NCBI GenBank assembly: GCA_030531215.1
Contig: JAUNNY010000003.1
Coordinates: forward strand, 1 to 64,000
Direction: 5' to 3'
DNA from: Erysipelotrichaceae bacterium
GTDB taxonomy: Bacteria; Bacillota_I; Bacilli_A; Erysipelotrichales; Erysipelotrichaceae
Length of the DNA: 64,000 nt
A program made the position numbers and the translations under genes. Positions 17,738 to 26,715 of this stretch are shown here, one piece after another. Under the pieces are notes generated by a model. That model made no database searches. It had not been told where the DNA came from and was given only the letters and a program-made list of their open reading frames with translations. Each line of letters opens with the position of its first letter. The stretch's first letter is position 1.

Positions 17738-18816
17738 GAATACTATTTTTAGCAAACGATGATGAAGGACTATATAAGTTCCGTAAGGAATTAATAGAAA
17801 GATTATTGAAAGATAATGAAGTTTTTGTGTCTCTTCCTTATGGTAAATACGTTGAGAATCTAAAAGAGATGGGATGTACATATATTCAAACTGAATTTGA
17901 AAGAAAAGGTACAAACCCAATCAAAGATATTAAATTAATAAGTTTTTATAAAAAAATAATAAATAATACCAAAGCTGATGTTGTATTAACATATACTGTC
18001 AAACCAAATGTATATGGTGGTTTAGCGTGTCAAATAACCAATACAAAATATTTAGTAAATATTACCGGTTTAGGTTCTGCTTTAGAAAATCCAGGAATAT
18101 TACAAAAAATATTAGTTGTTTTATATAAACTTGGATTAAGAAAAGCTAATAAAGTATTCTTCCAAAACGAAACAAATAGAGACTTTATGATTGAAAAGAA
18201 TATCATCGATAGATATAGAACAACAATCATTCCTGGATCAGGTGTTAATCTTGATGAATATAAATTATTAGATTATCCAAATGGCAATATTACTGATTTT
18301 GTATATATTGGTAGAATCATGAAAGAAAAGGGTTTTGATCAATATATTGATGCCGCAAAATATATTAAGAGTATATATTCTAATACGAGGTTTCATATCT
18401 GTGGTACATATGAAGATGATTATAAAAACGAAGTTGAACAATTGGTTGCTGAAGATGTTGTCATATATCATGGTTCAGTAGAAAATATGCTCGATATATA
18501 CTCAATTATTCAATGTACGATTCATCCAACATATTATCCTGAAGGCTTATCCAATGTCTTATTAGAGTCTTTAGCTTGTGGTAGGCCTATAATCACTACT
18601 GATAGACCAGGCTGTAAAGAAGTAATAGTAGATGGTGTTAATGGCTTTGTTGTAAAACAAAAAGACAGCAAAGATTTAATAAGAAAAATAGAAAAATTCC
18701 TAAGTTTATCAACAAAAGAAAGAAAGCGTTTAGGTCTTAATGGTAGACAAAAAGTTGAAACAGAATTTGATAGAAATATTGTTATAGATACATATCTAGA
18801 AGAAATATATAAATGA
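17734..18816 (+). CDS. GT4 glycosyltransferase, PglA-like
   Basis: 360 aa, overlapping the previous gene by 4 nt (ATGA). Features of the PglA/CapM branch: MRILFLANDDEGLYKFR at the start, VVLTYTVKPNVYGG, NITGLGSALEN, then FVYIGRIMKEKGFDQYI and GLSNVLLESLACGRPIITTDRPGCKE in the donor domain. In Pgl-type pathways this enzyme adds the second sugar (HexNAc) to the lipid-linked bacillosamine, which fits its position after a PglC-type gene. Confidence 0.82.
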   Translation: MRILFLANDDEGLYKFRKELIERLLKDNEVFVSLPYGKYVENLKEMGCTYIQTEFERKGTNPIKDIKLISFYKKIINNTKADVVLTYTVKPNVYGGLACQITNTKYLVNITGLGSALENPGILQKILVVLYKLGLRKANKVFFQNETNRDFMIEKNIIDRYRTTIIPGSGVNLDEYKLLDYPNGNITDFVYIGRIMKEKGFDQYIDAAKYIKSIYSNTRFHICGTYEDDYKNEVEQLVAEDVVIYHGSVENMLDIYSIIQCTIHPTYYPEGLSNVLLESLACGRPIITTDRPGCKEVIVDGVNGFVVKQKDSKDLIRKIEKFLSLSTKERKRLGLNGRQKVETEFDRNIVIDTYLEEIYK

Positions 18817-19877
18817 AAAAGATCTTGTTTTTTATCTGTACCCTAGATGATGGTGGTGCACAAAGAGTTGTGTCAATGCTTTCAAGCAAAATGGTTGAAA
18901 GAGGTTTTGATGTTGAAGTATTGAAATATTATAAGAGTGAAAATATCTATCCTATAAGCGATAAGGTTAAAATCACTACTCTAGAAGAACAAACAGGTAC
19001 AACCAACAAACTAACAAATACAATGTGGATGAGAAAGTATTTTAAGAATAATGCTGATGTCATTATTTCTTTCTTAGCAACTTATAATATGTTGGCAATA
19101 TGTGCCAATAAAGGTAATAATATTCCAATTATCGTAGCAGATAGAAATGATCCTCGTTATGTACCTAGTAATAAGATTATTAGAACATTAAGAGATGATT
19201 TATATAAACACGCTAATGGTATAGTTGTACAAACTAGTGATAATAAAAATTATTTCTCTAAAGATGTTCAAGACAAATGTTCAGTAATTATGAACCCTTT
19301 TGTGATGAAAGATAAGATAGGTTCCGCGTTGAAAGCTAATAAAGAAGATTTAATTGTATCTGTTGGTAGACTAGAAAAACAAAAGAATCAAGAAATGTTG
19401 ATAAATGCTTTTGCGGAATTAAATGATAAATATCCTACATATAAGTTGGTTATATATGGTGAAGGTCCTAATAGAGACACATTACAAGAACTAATTAATT
19501 CAAAGAGCCTACAAGAAAAAGTATTATTGCCAGGTTCTGTAGATGATGTTTTAGATAAAATAAAAAGTACTAAGTTATTTGTATTACCTTCAAATTATGA
19601 AGGAATGTCAAATGCCTTAGCTGAAGCAATGTGCGTTGGTTTACCAGTAATAAGTACAAATGTATCAGGTGCTTCAGATTTGATTACAAATAATGAGAAT
19701 GGATTAATAATCAATATCGATAATAAACAAGAACTTATTAATGCAATAGATAAAATGCTTACTGATGAAGAGTTTAGTAATAAGTGTGCTAATAACGCAA
19801 CAGAAATAAGTAAAAAACTAGATATAGATGTAATATGTGATGAATGGCTTGAGTTTATAAGCAAAGTCAAAAAATAA
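18813..19877 (+). CDS. GT4 glycosyltransferase, PglJ/PglH-like
   Basis: 354 aa, coupled to the previous gene by a 4-nt overlap. It starts KKILFFICTLDDGGAQRVVSML, the typical GG-A-R acceptor-side motif. LIVSVGRLEKQKNQEMLI and NYEGMSNALAEAMCVGLPVISTNVSG define the donor domain, as in HexNAc-transferring PglJ/PglH-type enzymes. It probably adds the third or later sugar of the repeat unit. It is the last gene before a new internal promoter at 19878. Confidence 0.82.
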   Translation: MKKILFFICTLDDGGAQRVVSMLSSKMVERGFDVEVLKYYKSENIYPISDKVKITTLEEQTGTTNKLTNTMWMRKYFKNNADVIISFLATYNMLAICANKGNNIPIIVADRNDPRYVPSNKIIRTLRDDLYKHANGIVVQTSDNKNYFSKDVQDKCSVIMNPFVMKDKIGSALKANKEDLIVSVGRLEKQKNQEMLINAFAELNDKYPTYKLVIYGEGPNRDTLQELINSKSLQEKVLLPGSVDDVLDKIKSTKLFVLPSNYEGMSNALAEAMCVGLPVISTNVSGASDLITNNENGLIINIDNKQELINAIDKMLTDEEFSNKCANNATEISKKLDIDVICDEWLEFISKVKK

Positions 19878-19883
19878 TATAAT
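19878..19883 (+). promoter_or_regulatory. -10 element of a leaderless promoter (second Wzy gene)
   Basis: TATAAT, six nucleotides, then the ATG at 19890. No Shine-Dalgarno is possible in the gap. Confidence 0.6.
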
Positions 19884-19889
19884 TATTGT

Positions 19890-21074
19890 ATGTGGTCAAC
19901 TAATGAACATATAGATTCTACGATTAATTGTTTGCTATTTTTACTGGCAATCAATTTTTTACATTTAGGACAATTTATCCTTCCAATCATATGTTTAATT
20001 ATCTTAATAGACAATAAATTTAAGTTTAAGGTTAAAAACTGGACACATTTTGTCATTTTAGTACTATTTGGATTAAGTTTCTTCTTCTTTTCTTTTAAAT
20101 TAGGTTTCTATAGCACTATGGGGCTATGTTTACCTATGGCATATTACATCGGAAGTAATATGCAGAGAAAAGATGAAAAAAGTATTAAGAAGTTAATATA
20201 TCTATTTGCTTTTGGTATGGGTATACATATTGTATTGAACTTTATCACTGATTTGGCTATTGATGGATTAGAATTTGTTAGTTCAATAAGTCATTTTGAT
20301 ATTTGGACAGGTGGTGTTGTACCTACAACCGCAACAGCTGTTTACAGTATCTTTGTGATAGCGTTGTTATATTATTTTTTAACTCATGAAGACAACAAAA
20401 CATATAGGAATATTGGAATTGTTCTTGTAACATTAATCATTATTTATGATATTGCTTTAGGTAGAAGAACACCATTATTGATGTTGATATTGTGTCTTGT
20501 CGTTTCATTTGTTTTAGATAAATTCATATTTAGTCACAATAAACAAATCAATAAGAAACCTATTATTTATACAATTGTAGCTTTGGTTACTTTAATTCTT
20601 CTATTTGTATTAACATATTCCTTAAATCTATTTGGATTAAAAGATGTGGTATCTAATTTTAGCATTGTAAAGAAATTTGTTGAGTATGGATTAGATACAG
20701 GCAGAATAGAATTATTCATAGAAGCTATTAAGTTGATGCCATATCATTTGTGGGGTGGACAGCAAATACACAATATATTAGGTATCCAGGTACATGACTT
20801 ATGGATGGACACATATGATTATGCAGGTATCGTACCATTTGTTTTATTAATTGTTCATTCAATAATGTTTGTAGTAACTTTTGTAAAGATCATTAAGAGT
20901 AAACATATATCTAGTGATTTTAAATTGTTTATTTCTATACTGTTCTTTGCGATTACAATTCAAATGTTCTTAGAACCTGTAATGACAGGATCTTCGTTAT
21001 TTATCATAATTGTTATAATTATTGAGGCTTGTTTAGAGAAAGCGTTTATTCATGGAAAGAAACATATCAAGTAG
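19890..21074 (+). CDS. Wzy-like oligosaccharide repeat-unit polymerase (module B)
   Basis: 394 aa, polytopic, paralogous to the protein at 1306-2508. Shared points include INFL in the first membrane segment, GLCLPMAYYIGSNM near residue 80, and the late loop HDLWMDTYDYAGI near residue 305. It would polymerise repeat units on the outer face of the membrane. The start follows TATAAT by 6 nt, so the message is probably leaderless. Its 3' end overlaps the flippase gene by 23 nt. Confidence 0.72.
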   Translation: MWSTNEHIDSTINCLLFLLAINFLHLGQFILPIICLIILIDNKFKFKVKNWTHFVILVLFGLSFFFFSFKLGFYSTMGLCLPMAYYIGSNMQRKDEKSIKKLIYLFAFGMGIHIVLNFITDLAIDGLEFVSSISHFDIWTGGVVPTTATAVYSIFVIALLYYFLTHEDNKTYRNIGIVLVTLIIIYDIALGRRTPLLMLILCLVVSFVLDKFIFSHNKQINKKPIIYTIVALVTLILLFVLTYSLNLFGLKDVVSNFSIVKKFVEYGLDTGRIELFIEAIKLMPYHLWGGQQIHNILGIQVHDLWMDTYDYAGIVPFVLLIVHSIMFVVTFVKIIKSKHISSDFKLFISILFFAITIQMFLEPVMTGSSLFIIIVIIIEACLEKAFIHGKKHIK

Positions 21075-22323
21075 ATTTGCGAAAAATGCATCGTGGATGT
21101 TAGCTGGACGTATTGTACAAATGGGTCTAACTTTTATTACGACTTTATATATAGCTAGATATTTGAATCCTACTGTATATGGTTCTATTACACATACATA
21201 TGCATATGTTGCTTTCTTTGCGCCTATAAGTGTTCTAGGTCTCAACGAAATAATAGTAAAAGAACTAATTGATAATAAAGATAAAAACGACGAAATAATA
21301 GGTACGATGTTAGTATTTAGAATCATATCTGCTTTATTATGCATCTTAGTATTATTCGCAATATCAAAGATTATATTTGATAGTAAAACATTATTAATTC
21401 TAACAATGTTACAATCAATATCTTTGGTTTTCCAAACATTTGATTGTATAACTTATTTTTATCAATCTAAATTATTAGCACATAAAACAGCTAAGATAAA
21501 CATTATCGCTTATACATTAACTGCTATATTTAGAATTATTGGTTTAATCATTAAGAGAGATGTTAAGTGGTTTGCGTTTGCGGTATCACTAGATTACATA
21601 GTTATTGCAGCTATGCTTCTATTTATATATTTCAAAGATGGTCATAAATTAAAATTCTCTTTAGACACAGGAAAATTATTATTAAAGAGGAGTTGGCATT
21701 ATCTATTCGCTAATATATTAATAGCTATATATACCGAAGCAGATAAAGTTATTTTAGGAAATATGTTGAATGATACAGCTGTAGGACTATACTCAGCAGC
21801 TACTCAATTATGTAATGCTTGGCCAGTAGTATTAGTTGCCATAATAGATTCCGCAAGTCCAATCATAATTGAACTATATGGTACTGATAAGAAGGCATTT
21901 AAAAAGAAATTAAAGCAATTGTATGCATCAATTTTCTATATTGGCCTAGTTGCGGCTATTATGATTACTTTATTATCAGATTTAATAATTAATATTGTAT
22001 ATGGTTCTAGTTATGCGGATGCTTCAATATTATTAAAAATATGTTCATGGAATTCTATCTTTGCCTATTTTGGTGTTTCTAGAAAGATATGGATGCAATG
22101 TGAAAATAAGCTACAACACGAAAAAACAATTGCACTAGTTGGTGTAATTTCAAATATTGTATTAAATATTGTCTTAATAAAGGCTTTTGGTGTAGTTGGT
22201 GCAGCAATAGCTTTGACATTAACACAATTTATTACAAACTTTGTTACTGTATTTGTAATTAAAGAAACTAGAGACAATGCTAAGTTGATAGTTGAAGCCG
22301 TAAGTTTGAAGGATGTATTGTAA
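21052..22323 (+). CDS. Wzx-like oligosaccharide flippase (module B)
   Basis: 423 aa, MOP superfamily, about 12 to 14 membrane segments. It begins FAKNASWMLAGRIVQMGLTFI..ARYLNPTVYG and closely tracks the flippase at 3694 (LGLNEIIVKELID; CNAWPVVLVAIIDSASPIIIE). It starts within the polymerase gene, so the two are made together. Presence of a second Wzy-Wzx pair implies a second repeat unit structure, or an alternative version of the first. Confidence 0.88.
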   Translation: MERNISSRFAKNASWMLAGRIVQMGLTFITTLYIARYLNPTVYGSITHTYAYVAFFAPISVLGLNEIIVKELIDNKDKNDEIIGTMLVFRIISALLCILVLFAISKIIFDSKTLLILTMLQSISLVFQTFDCITYFYQSKLLAHKTAKINIIAYTLTAIFRIIGLIIKRDVKWFAFAVSLDYIVIAAMLLFIYFKDGHKLKFSLDTGKLLLKRSWHYLFANILIAIYTEADKVILGNMLNDTAVGLYSAATQLCNAWPVVLVAIIDSASPIIIELYGTDKKAFKKKLKQLYASIFYIGLVAAIMITLLSDLIINIVYGSSYADASILLKICSWNSIFAYFGVSRKIWMQCENKLQHEKTIALVGVISNIVLNIVLIKAFGVVGAAIALTLTQFITNFVTVFVIKETRDNAKLIVEAVSLKDVL

Positions 22324-22325
22324 AG

Positions 22326-23753
22326 ATGAAATCAAATAATTTTTACAAATGGTTTAATAAAGTACTTAGTGTCTTCATAAGCATCTTTTTAATGCTTGCG
22401 TTAATTTCTGCAGTATATGTTTCTTGTTATCTATTGAAAGATAATATAAAGTATTTTGTATTTGCTATATTAGCGGTGTCATTAATTGTAATATTGGCTC
22501 TATTTAGAAAAAGAATATATAAATTTGTAAATAAAACATTTTCTAAGATAAAAGAATTAGACAAAAAGAAAATGTTAATGATAATTATTATTACTGCAAT
22601 AGTATTAAAAATTATTTATTCTATATTCCTGTATTTTGATCCAACACTGACAAAAGATGTTACATCAAATTATATGGTTTTAGTAGATAAGTTTGTGAAT
22701 GAAGGGCAATTATCAAACACTATTGGTACACAACTATATACCTTTGTAATTCATCTTTCATTAATCAAGTTCTTACATATACCAATGCATATTGGTTTAT
22801 TTGTAATTATACTTGTAACCATCATAATTAATTTCATTACTTTTGAAAAAGTAATTGGTAAAGAAAAATCATTCTTAGCATCTATGTTATATACATTGAT
22901 GCCATCAACAATCCTATTATCGTTTTGTCCAGTTAATGAAATATTTGTGATGTTCTATATTTCACTAATACTATATTTATTAGAAAAAATAATCAGAAGT
23001 AATAATAAAACAGAATCAATTATAAGTTCTTTGTTGTTAGGGATTTGTATATTTATTGTGAATAAATTAAGTTATATTGGATTGGTACTATTATTTATTA
23101 TTGGTTTTATAATTTTATTTACAAAAGCAGAAAAGACAAAAAGGTTCTATATAACTGGTGCATTGATAATAAGTGTTGTTTTATCAAATCTAACTACATA
23201 TTCATTAACTTATGAATGGCGTAATAAAGAAAACTTATATTTTACTTTATTACATGGAAGCAATGTTGAAAGTGGTGGTAGGTTTGTAGAAGACTATGCA
23301 TTTGATATTGTTGATAATTATCTACAAGTAAATAATCTTGAAGATACACATGATAATCAAGAAGAAGCATTAAACAAGGCTTTAATATCTAATTATTCAA
23401 AACTAGTATCTAATCCAACTTCTATCATTGAATTACTTACAAATAAATTCTATATCTTATTCAGTGGAAGTCACTATGCCGTAGAGATGTTAAATAATAC
23501 TAAAACAATTTCAAGTATCTTATTTTATACGTTGTTAGGAATTAACGAAGTAATGTATATTATAGCTTTGTTGATAGGGCTAATTACATTTACTAGAGCT
23601 CATGATCATGTAACTGTAAGTGTTCTAGAATTAATAATATTAATGATGTCTATTGTATTATTAGTGTGTGAAGCAATGAATAGATATTCTTTATTCTTAA
23701 TCCCATATGTTATGTTCATATGCATCGCAAGATTTAATAGAGCTAAACTATGA
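22326..23753 (+). CDS. Polytopic membrane protein, putative GT-C glycosyltransferase
   Basis: 475 aa with about 11 hydrophobic segments. An acidic pattern in the first large outside loop (YFDPTLTKDVTSNYM, near residue 100) resembles the catalytic Asp/Glu loop of GT-C enzymes that use polyprenyl-phosphate sugars, and a long soluble loop (WRNKENLYFTLLHGSNVESGG..) sits near residue 300. I cannot place it in a named family. Its position between the second flippase and a GT4 suggests sugar addition on the outer face. Confidence 0.5.
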   Translation: MKSNNFYKWFNKVLSVFISIFLMLALISAVYVSCYLLKDNIKYFVFAILAVSLIVILALFRKRIYKFVNKTFSKIKELDKKKMLMIIIITAIVLKIIYSIFLYFDPTLTKDVTSNYMVLVDKFVNEGQLSNTIGTQLYTFVIHLSLIKFLHIPMHIGLFVIILVTIIINFITFEKVIGKEKSFLASMLYTLMPSTILLSFCPVNEIFVMFYISLILYLLEKIIRSNNKTESIISSLLLGICIFIVNKLSYIGLVLLFIIGFIILFTKAEKTKRFYITGALIISVVLSNLTTYSLTYEWRNKENLYFTLLHGSNVESGGRFVEDYAFDIVDNYLQVNNLEDTHDNQEEALNKALISNYSKLVSNPTSIIELLTNKFYILFSGSHYAVEMLNNTKTISSILFYTLLGINEVMYIIALLIGLITFTRAHDHVTVSVLELIILMMSIVLLVCEAMNRYSLFLIPYVMFICIARFNRAKL

Positions 23754-24907
23754 AAAAGATATTATTTATAAATACAGTTAGTGGTTTTTCTTCAACAGGC
23801 AATCTTGTTGGAGAATTAACAAAAATAGATGGCTATGAGTCATTAGTTTGTTATGGTCGTAAAAAAGATTATTTGAATGTTAATTCATATCGTTTTACGA
23901 ACATATTTGATAATATCTTTGGTGCTTTAGGAACAATACTATTTGACAACAATTTGGACATATGTAGAATTGCGACAAGAAGACTAATTAAGAAGATCAA
24001 GAAATATAATCCAGACATAATAAATATTCATAATCTACATGGTTATTATGTGAATGTTGGAATGTTATTTAAATTTCTAAAAGAATATGGAAAGCCAGTA
24101 GTTTTGACATTACACGATGCTTGGACTATGACGGGATATTGTCCACACTTTGATGGTATCGGTTGTGATAAATATCAAACGGGTTGTAAGGATTGTAAGT
24201 ATCCATTTGCGTATCCATTTTCATTATTTAAACAAAACGTTGAAAACGATTACGAAGACAAAGAATATGTATTCAATCTTTTGGATAATCTAACTATTGT
24301 TACACCATCTAAATGGTTAGCTGATATGGCTAGATTATCAATATTAAAAAACAATAAAATCAAAACTATACATAACGGAATAAACATAGAAGAATTTAAA
24401 ATAAGTAAACCTAAAAATGATAAGTTTACAGTTTTGGCAGTAGCAAGCATCTGGACAAAACAAAAAGGTTTAGATGATATTAATAAGTTAATACCTTTAT
24501 TAGATAAAGATATTCAAGTAATAGTGGTTGGTGAAAATAGTAATCAGATTAAAGGATGTAAGACAATAAGTAGGACAAGCAATAAACAAGAACTTATCGA
24601 TTTATATTCTTCAAGCCACGTTTTAATTAATACAACATATCAAGAAACTTTTGGTTTAGTTAATGTTGAAGCTAATGCTTGTGGAACGCCAGTAATAACT
24701 TATAAGACTGGTGGATCACCAGAAACAATAGATGAAAAATCAGGCATGGTTGTTGAAAAGGGCGATTATGAAGCTATGGCCAAATTAATAAACAACATGA
24801 AGATTGTTTATCCTTTTAATGAAGATGAGATAATCAATAACGCAAAACGTTTTGATAAGAAATATATGTTACAACAATATAAGGAATTATTTGATAGACT
24901 ATCATGA
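23750..24907 (+). CDS. GT4 family glycosyltransferase with four-cysteine insert
   Basis: 385 aa, coupled by ATGA to the upstream membrane protein. It is a paralogue of the GT at 5015: SSTGNL near the N terminus, LHDAWTMTGYCPHFDGIGC followed by K..TGC..C near residue 130, then VLAVASIWTKQKGLDDI and TYQETFGLVNVEANACGTPVITYKTGGSPE. The retained cysteine pattern suggests a structural or metal site. Together with the paired Wzy and Wzx genes this is the third gene type duplicated between modules A and B. Confidence 0.88.
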   Translation: MKKILFINTVSGFSSTGNLVGELTKIDGYESLVCYGRKKDYLNVNSYRFTNIFDNIFGALGTILFDNNLDICRIATRRLIKKIKKYNPDIINIHNLHGYYVNVGMLFKFLKEYGKPVVLTLHDAWTMTGYCPHFDGIGCDKYQTGCKDCKYPFAYPFSLFKQNVENDYEDKEYVFNLLDNLTIVTPSKWLADMARLSILKNNKIKTIHNGINIEEFKISKPKNDKFTVLAVASIWTKQKGLDDINKLIPLLDKDIQVIVVGENSNQIKGCKTISRTSNKQELIDLYSSSHVLINTTYQETFGLVNVEANACGTPVITYKTGGSPETIDEKSGMVVEKGDYEAMAKLINNMKIVYPFNEDEIINNAKRFDKKYMLQQYKELFDRLS

Positions 24908-25641
24908 AAGACTTAAAGATAACAATTATCACTGTTTGTTATAATGCTGAAAAAACAATAGAAGATACTATTAAGTCAGTTTTACAACAAACCTATACAA
25001 ATTATGAATATCTAATTATTGATGGAGAAAGTACCGACGACACTTTAGACATCATAAATAAGTATTCAAATGATAAACACGTAAAAGTAATATCAGAAAA
25101 AGATAAAGGTCTTTATGATGCCATGAACAAAGGTATAAACATGGCAACAGGTGACATCATTGCTACTATCAATAGTGATGACGTATTATATGATGAAAAT
25201 GTCTTCCAAACAGTAATTGATAATTTTGATGATGATACTGATGTTGTATATGCGGACATATTATATTGTGATGATAATCTAGATAAAGTAGTAAGAGATT
25301 ATATATCTGAAGAAAAGAAAAACGATTATTGGTGTCCAGCTCATCCAAGCATGTATGTTAGAAAACAAGTATATGAACTAATTGGAAAATATAATATTGA
25401 CTATAAGATCTGTTCTGATTATGATTTCATGATTAGATGTAATAAAAATAAAATTAAGTTTAAATATGTTAAAAAGTACTTCGCCAAGATGAGATATGGT
25501 GGTGCATCTAACGGATTAGTTGGCTATGTTAAAAACTTCTTCGAATGTTTTAAAGTATTAAAAACAAACGATATATCTTTTCCTTTATCAAAGACAATTA
25601 TTAGAACATTCCATACAATTGGCCAAATAATCAAGAAATAG
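24904..25641 (+). CDS. GT2 family glycosyltransferase
   Basis: 245 aa, GT-A fold. IITVCYNAEKTIEDTIKSVLQQ, the donor-binding IIDGESTDDTLDII, and NSDDVLY as the DxD-type metal motif (~residues 92-98) are clear. The C-terminal segment PAHPSMYVRKQVYELIGKY..CSDYDFMIR is usual for EPS glycosyltransferases of the WcaA type. Coupled by ATGA to the GT4 upstream; last gene before the promoter at 25647. Confidence 0.85.
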   Translation: MKDLKITIITVCYNAEKTIEDTIKSVLQQTYTNYEYLIIDGESTDDTLDIINKYSNDKHVKVISEKDKGLYDAMNKGINMATGDIIATINSDDVLYDENVFQTVIDNFDDDTDVVYADILYCDDNLDKVVRDYISEEKKNDYWCPAHPSMYVRKQVYELIGKYNIDYKICSDYDFMIRCNKNKIKFKYVKKYFAKMRYGGASNGLVGYVKNFFECFKVLKTNDISFPLSKTIIRTFHTIGQIIKK

Positions 25642-25646
25642 TATTG

Positions 25647-25655
25647 TGCTAAAAT
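25647..25655 (+). promoter_or_regulatory. Extended -10 promoter (leaderless or nearly so)
   Basis: TGCTAAAAT is an extended -10 (TG-C-TAAAAT). Nine nucleotides separate it from the ATG at 25665, giving a 5' leader of at most about two or three bases. Confidence 0.6.
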
Positions 25656-25664
25656 AATAAAGAT

Positions 25665-26330
25665 ATGAAAACTTTAATTATTATTCCTGCACATAACGAA
25701 GAAGCAAATATAGAAGCATTAGTTAAAGATGTATGTAGATATAAATATGATTATTTAGTAATTAATGATTTTTCTAGTGATTCAACTGCTGAAATACTAG
25801 ATAGAAATAACTTCAATCATCTTGATTTGCCTATCAATTTAGGTATAGCAGGAGTAACAAGGGTTGGTTTCAAATATGCATATGACCACGATTATGATTG
25901 TTGTATGTGTATTGATGGTGATGGCCAACATCAACCATCATATGTAGAACCAATCTTAAAACAAATAGAAGCTGGCAATGACTATGTAGTTGGTTCAAGA
26001 TTTGTGGAAGAAAAAAAGCCAATGAATGCTAGAATGTTAGGAAGTAGAATCATTTGTGGCTTAATAAAGCTTAAAACTGGTAAGAAAGTTACCGATCCAA
26101 CTAGTGGCATGAGGGCGCTAGGCAGAAATGTCATTAAAGAATTTAGTGATTCTATGAACTTCTATGCAGAACCAGATGCATTATGTCATTTGATTCATAA
26201 AGGATATAAGGTATCAGAAGTACAGGTTGAAATGAAAGATAGACAAGGTGGTGTATCTTACTTCCAGAGCCCATTTAAATCTATCTACTATATGATAGCT
26301 GTTATATTATCTATATTATTTATTCAATAA
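25665..26330 (+). CDS. DPM1-like GT2: polyprenyl-phosphate glycosyltransferase
   Basis: 221 aa. LIIIPAHNEEANIEALV, VINDFSSDSTAEIL, CIDGDGQHQP (DxD motif) and VVGSRF.. are typical of dolichyl/polyprenyl-phosphate hexosyl transferases, which make lipid-phosphate sugars used by GT-C enzymes outside the cell. The C-terminal single hydrophobic stretch fits membrane association. It forms a pair with the DUF2304 gene, a combination common in Gram-positive glycosylation loci, and the GT-C-like proteins nearby are plausible users. Confidence 0.85.
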   Translation: MKTLIIIPAHNEEANIEALVKDVCRYKYDYLVINDFSSDSTAEILDRNNFNHLDLPINLGIAGVTRVGFKYAYDHDYDCCMCIDGDGQHQPSYVEPILKQIEAGNDYVVGSRFVEEKKPMNARMLGSRIICGLIKLKTGKKVTDPTSGMRALGRNVIKEFSDSMNFYAEPDALCHLIHKGYKVSEVQVEMKDRQGGVSYFQSPFKSIYYMIAVILSILFIQ

Positions 26331-26341
26331 GAGGCAAAATT

Positions 26342-26692
26342 ATGAGCGTAGGATTAAGAATCGGATTATTAGTTGCATCATTAATAGCATTTTTATTCGT
26401 TTTAGTGTTTGTAATTAAAAAGAAACTGAATATTAAGTATTCAATCGTGTGGATGTTGTGGTCATTATTGTCGCTTGTGATGGCAATATTCCCAAAGACA
26501 TTTTATGAACTAGCAGATGTTTTGGGTATAGAGCTACCAGTTAATGCAGTATTCCTAATAATGATTGGTTTATTGTATGGTTTAACATTCTATGTTTACT
26601 GTATGATTTCTAAACATAATGAAGAGATTGTTAAATTGACATATGAAGTATCTAATCTTCACAAGGAATTAGACGATTTAAAGAAAAAATAA
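26342..26692 (+). CDS. DUF2304 small membrane protein
   Basis: 116 aa: two or three membrane segments, then a charged coiled-coil tail (KHNEEIVKLTYEVSNLHKELDDLKKK). The KYSIVWMLWSLLSLVMAIFP segment fits DUF2304, which is usually encoded beside DPM1-like GT2 genes, as here (RBS GAGG, 11 nt gap). Its function is unknown; a scaffold or flippase partner role is sometimes supposed. Confidence 0.8.
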   Translation: MSVGLRIGLLVASLIAFLFVLVFVIKKKLNIKYSIVWMLWSLLSLVMAIFPKTFYELADVLGIELPVNAVFLIMIGLLYGLTFYVYCMISKHNEEIVKLTYEVSNLHKELDDLKKK

Positions 26693-26700
26693 CAGTATAT

Positions 26701-26706
26701 TATAAT
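26701..26706 (+). promoter_or_regulatory. -10 element of a nearly leaderless promoter
   Basis: Consensus TATAAT with TTTAAA at 26677-26682 (18-bp spacer) as a possible -35. The ATG at 26716 lies 9 nt after the hexamer. Confidence 0.55.
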
Positions 26707-26715
26707 TAATAATAG

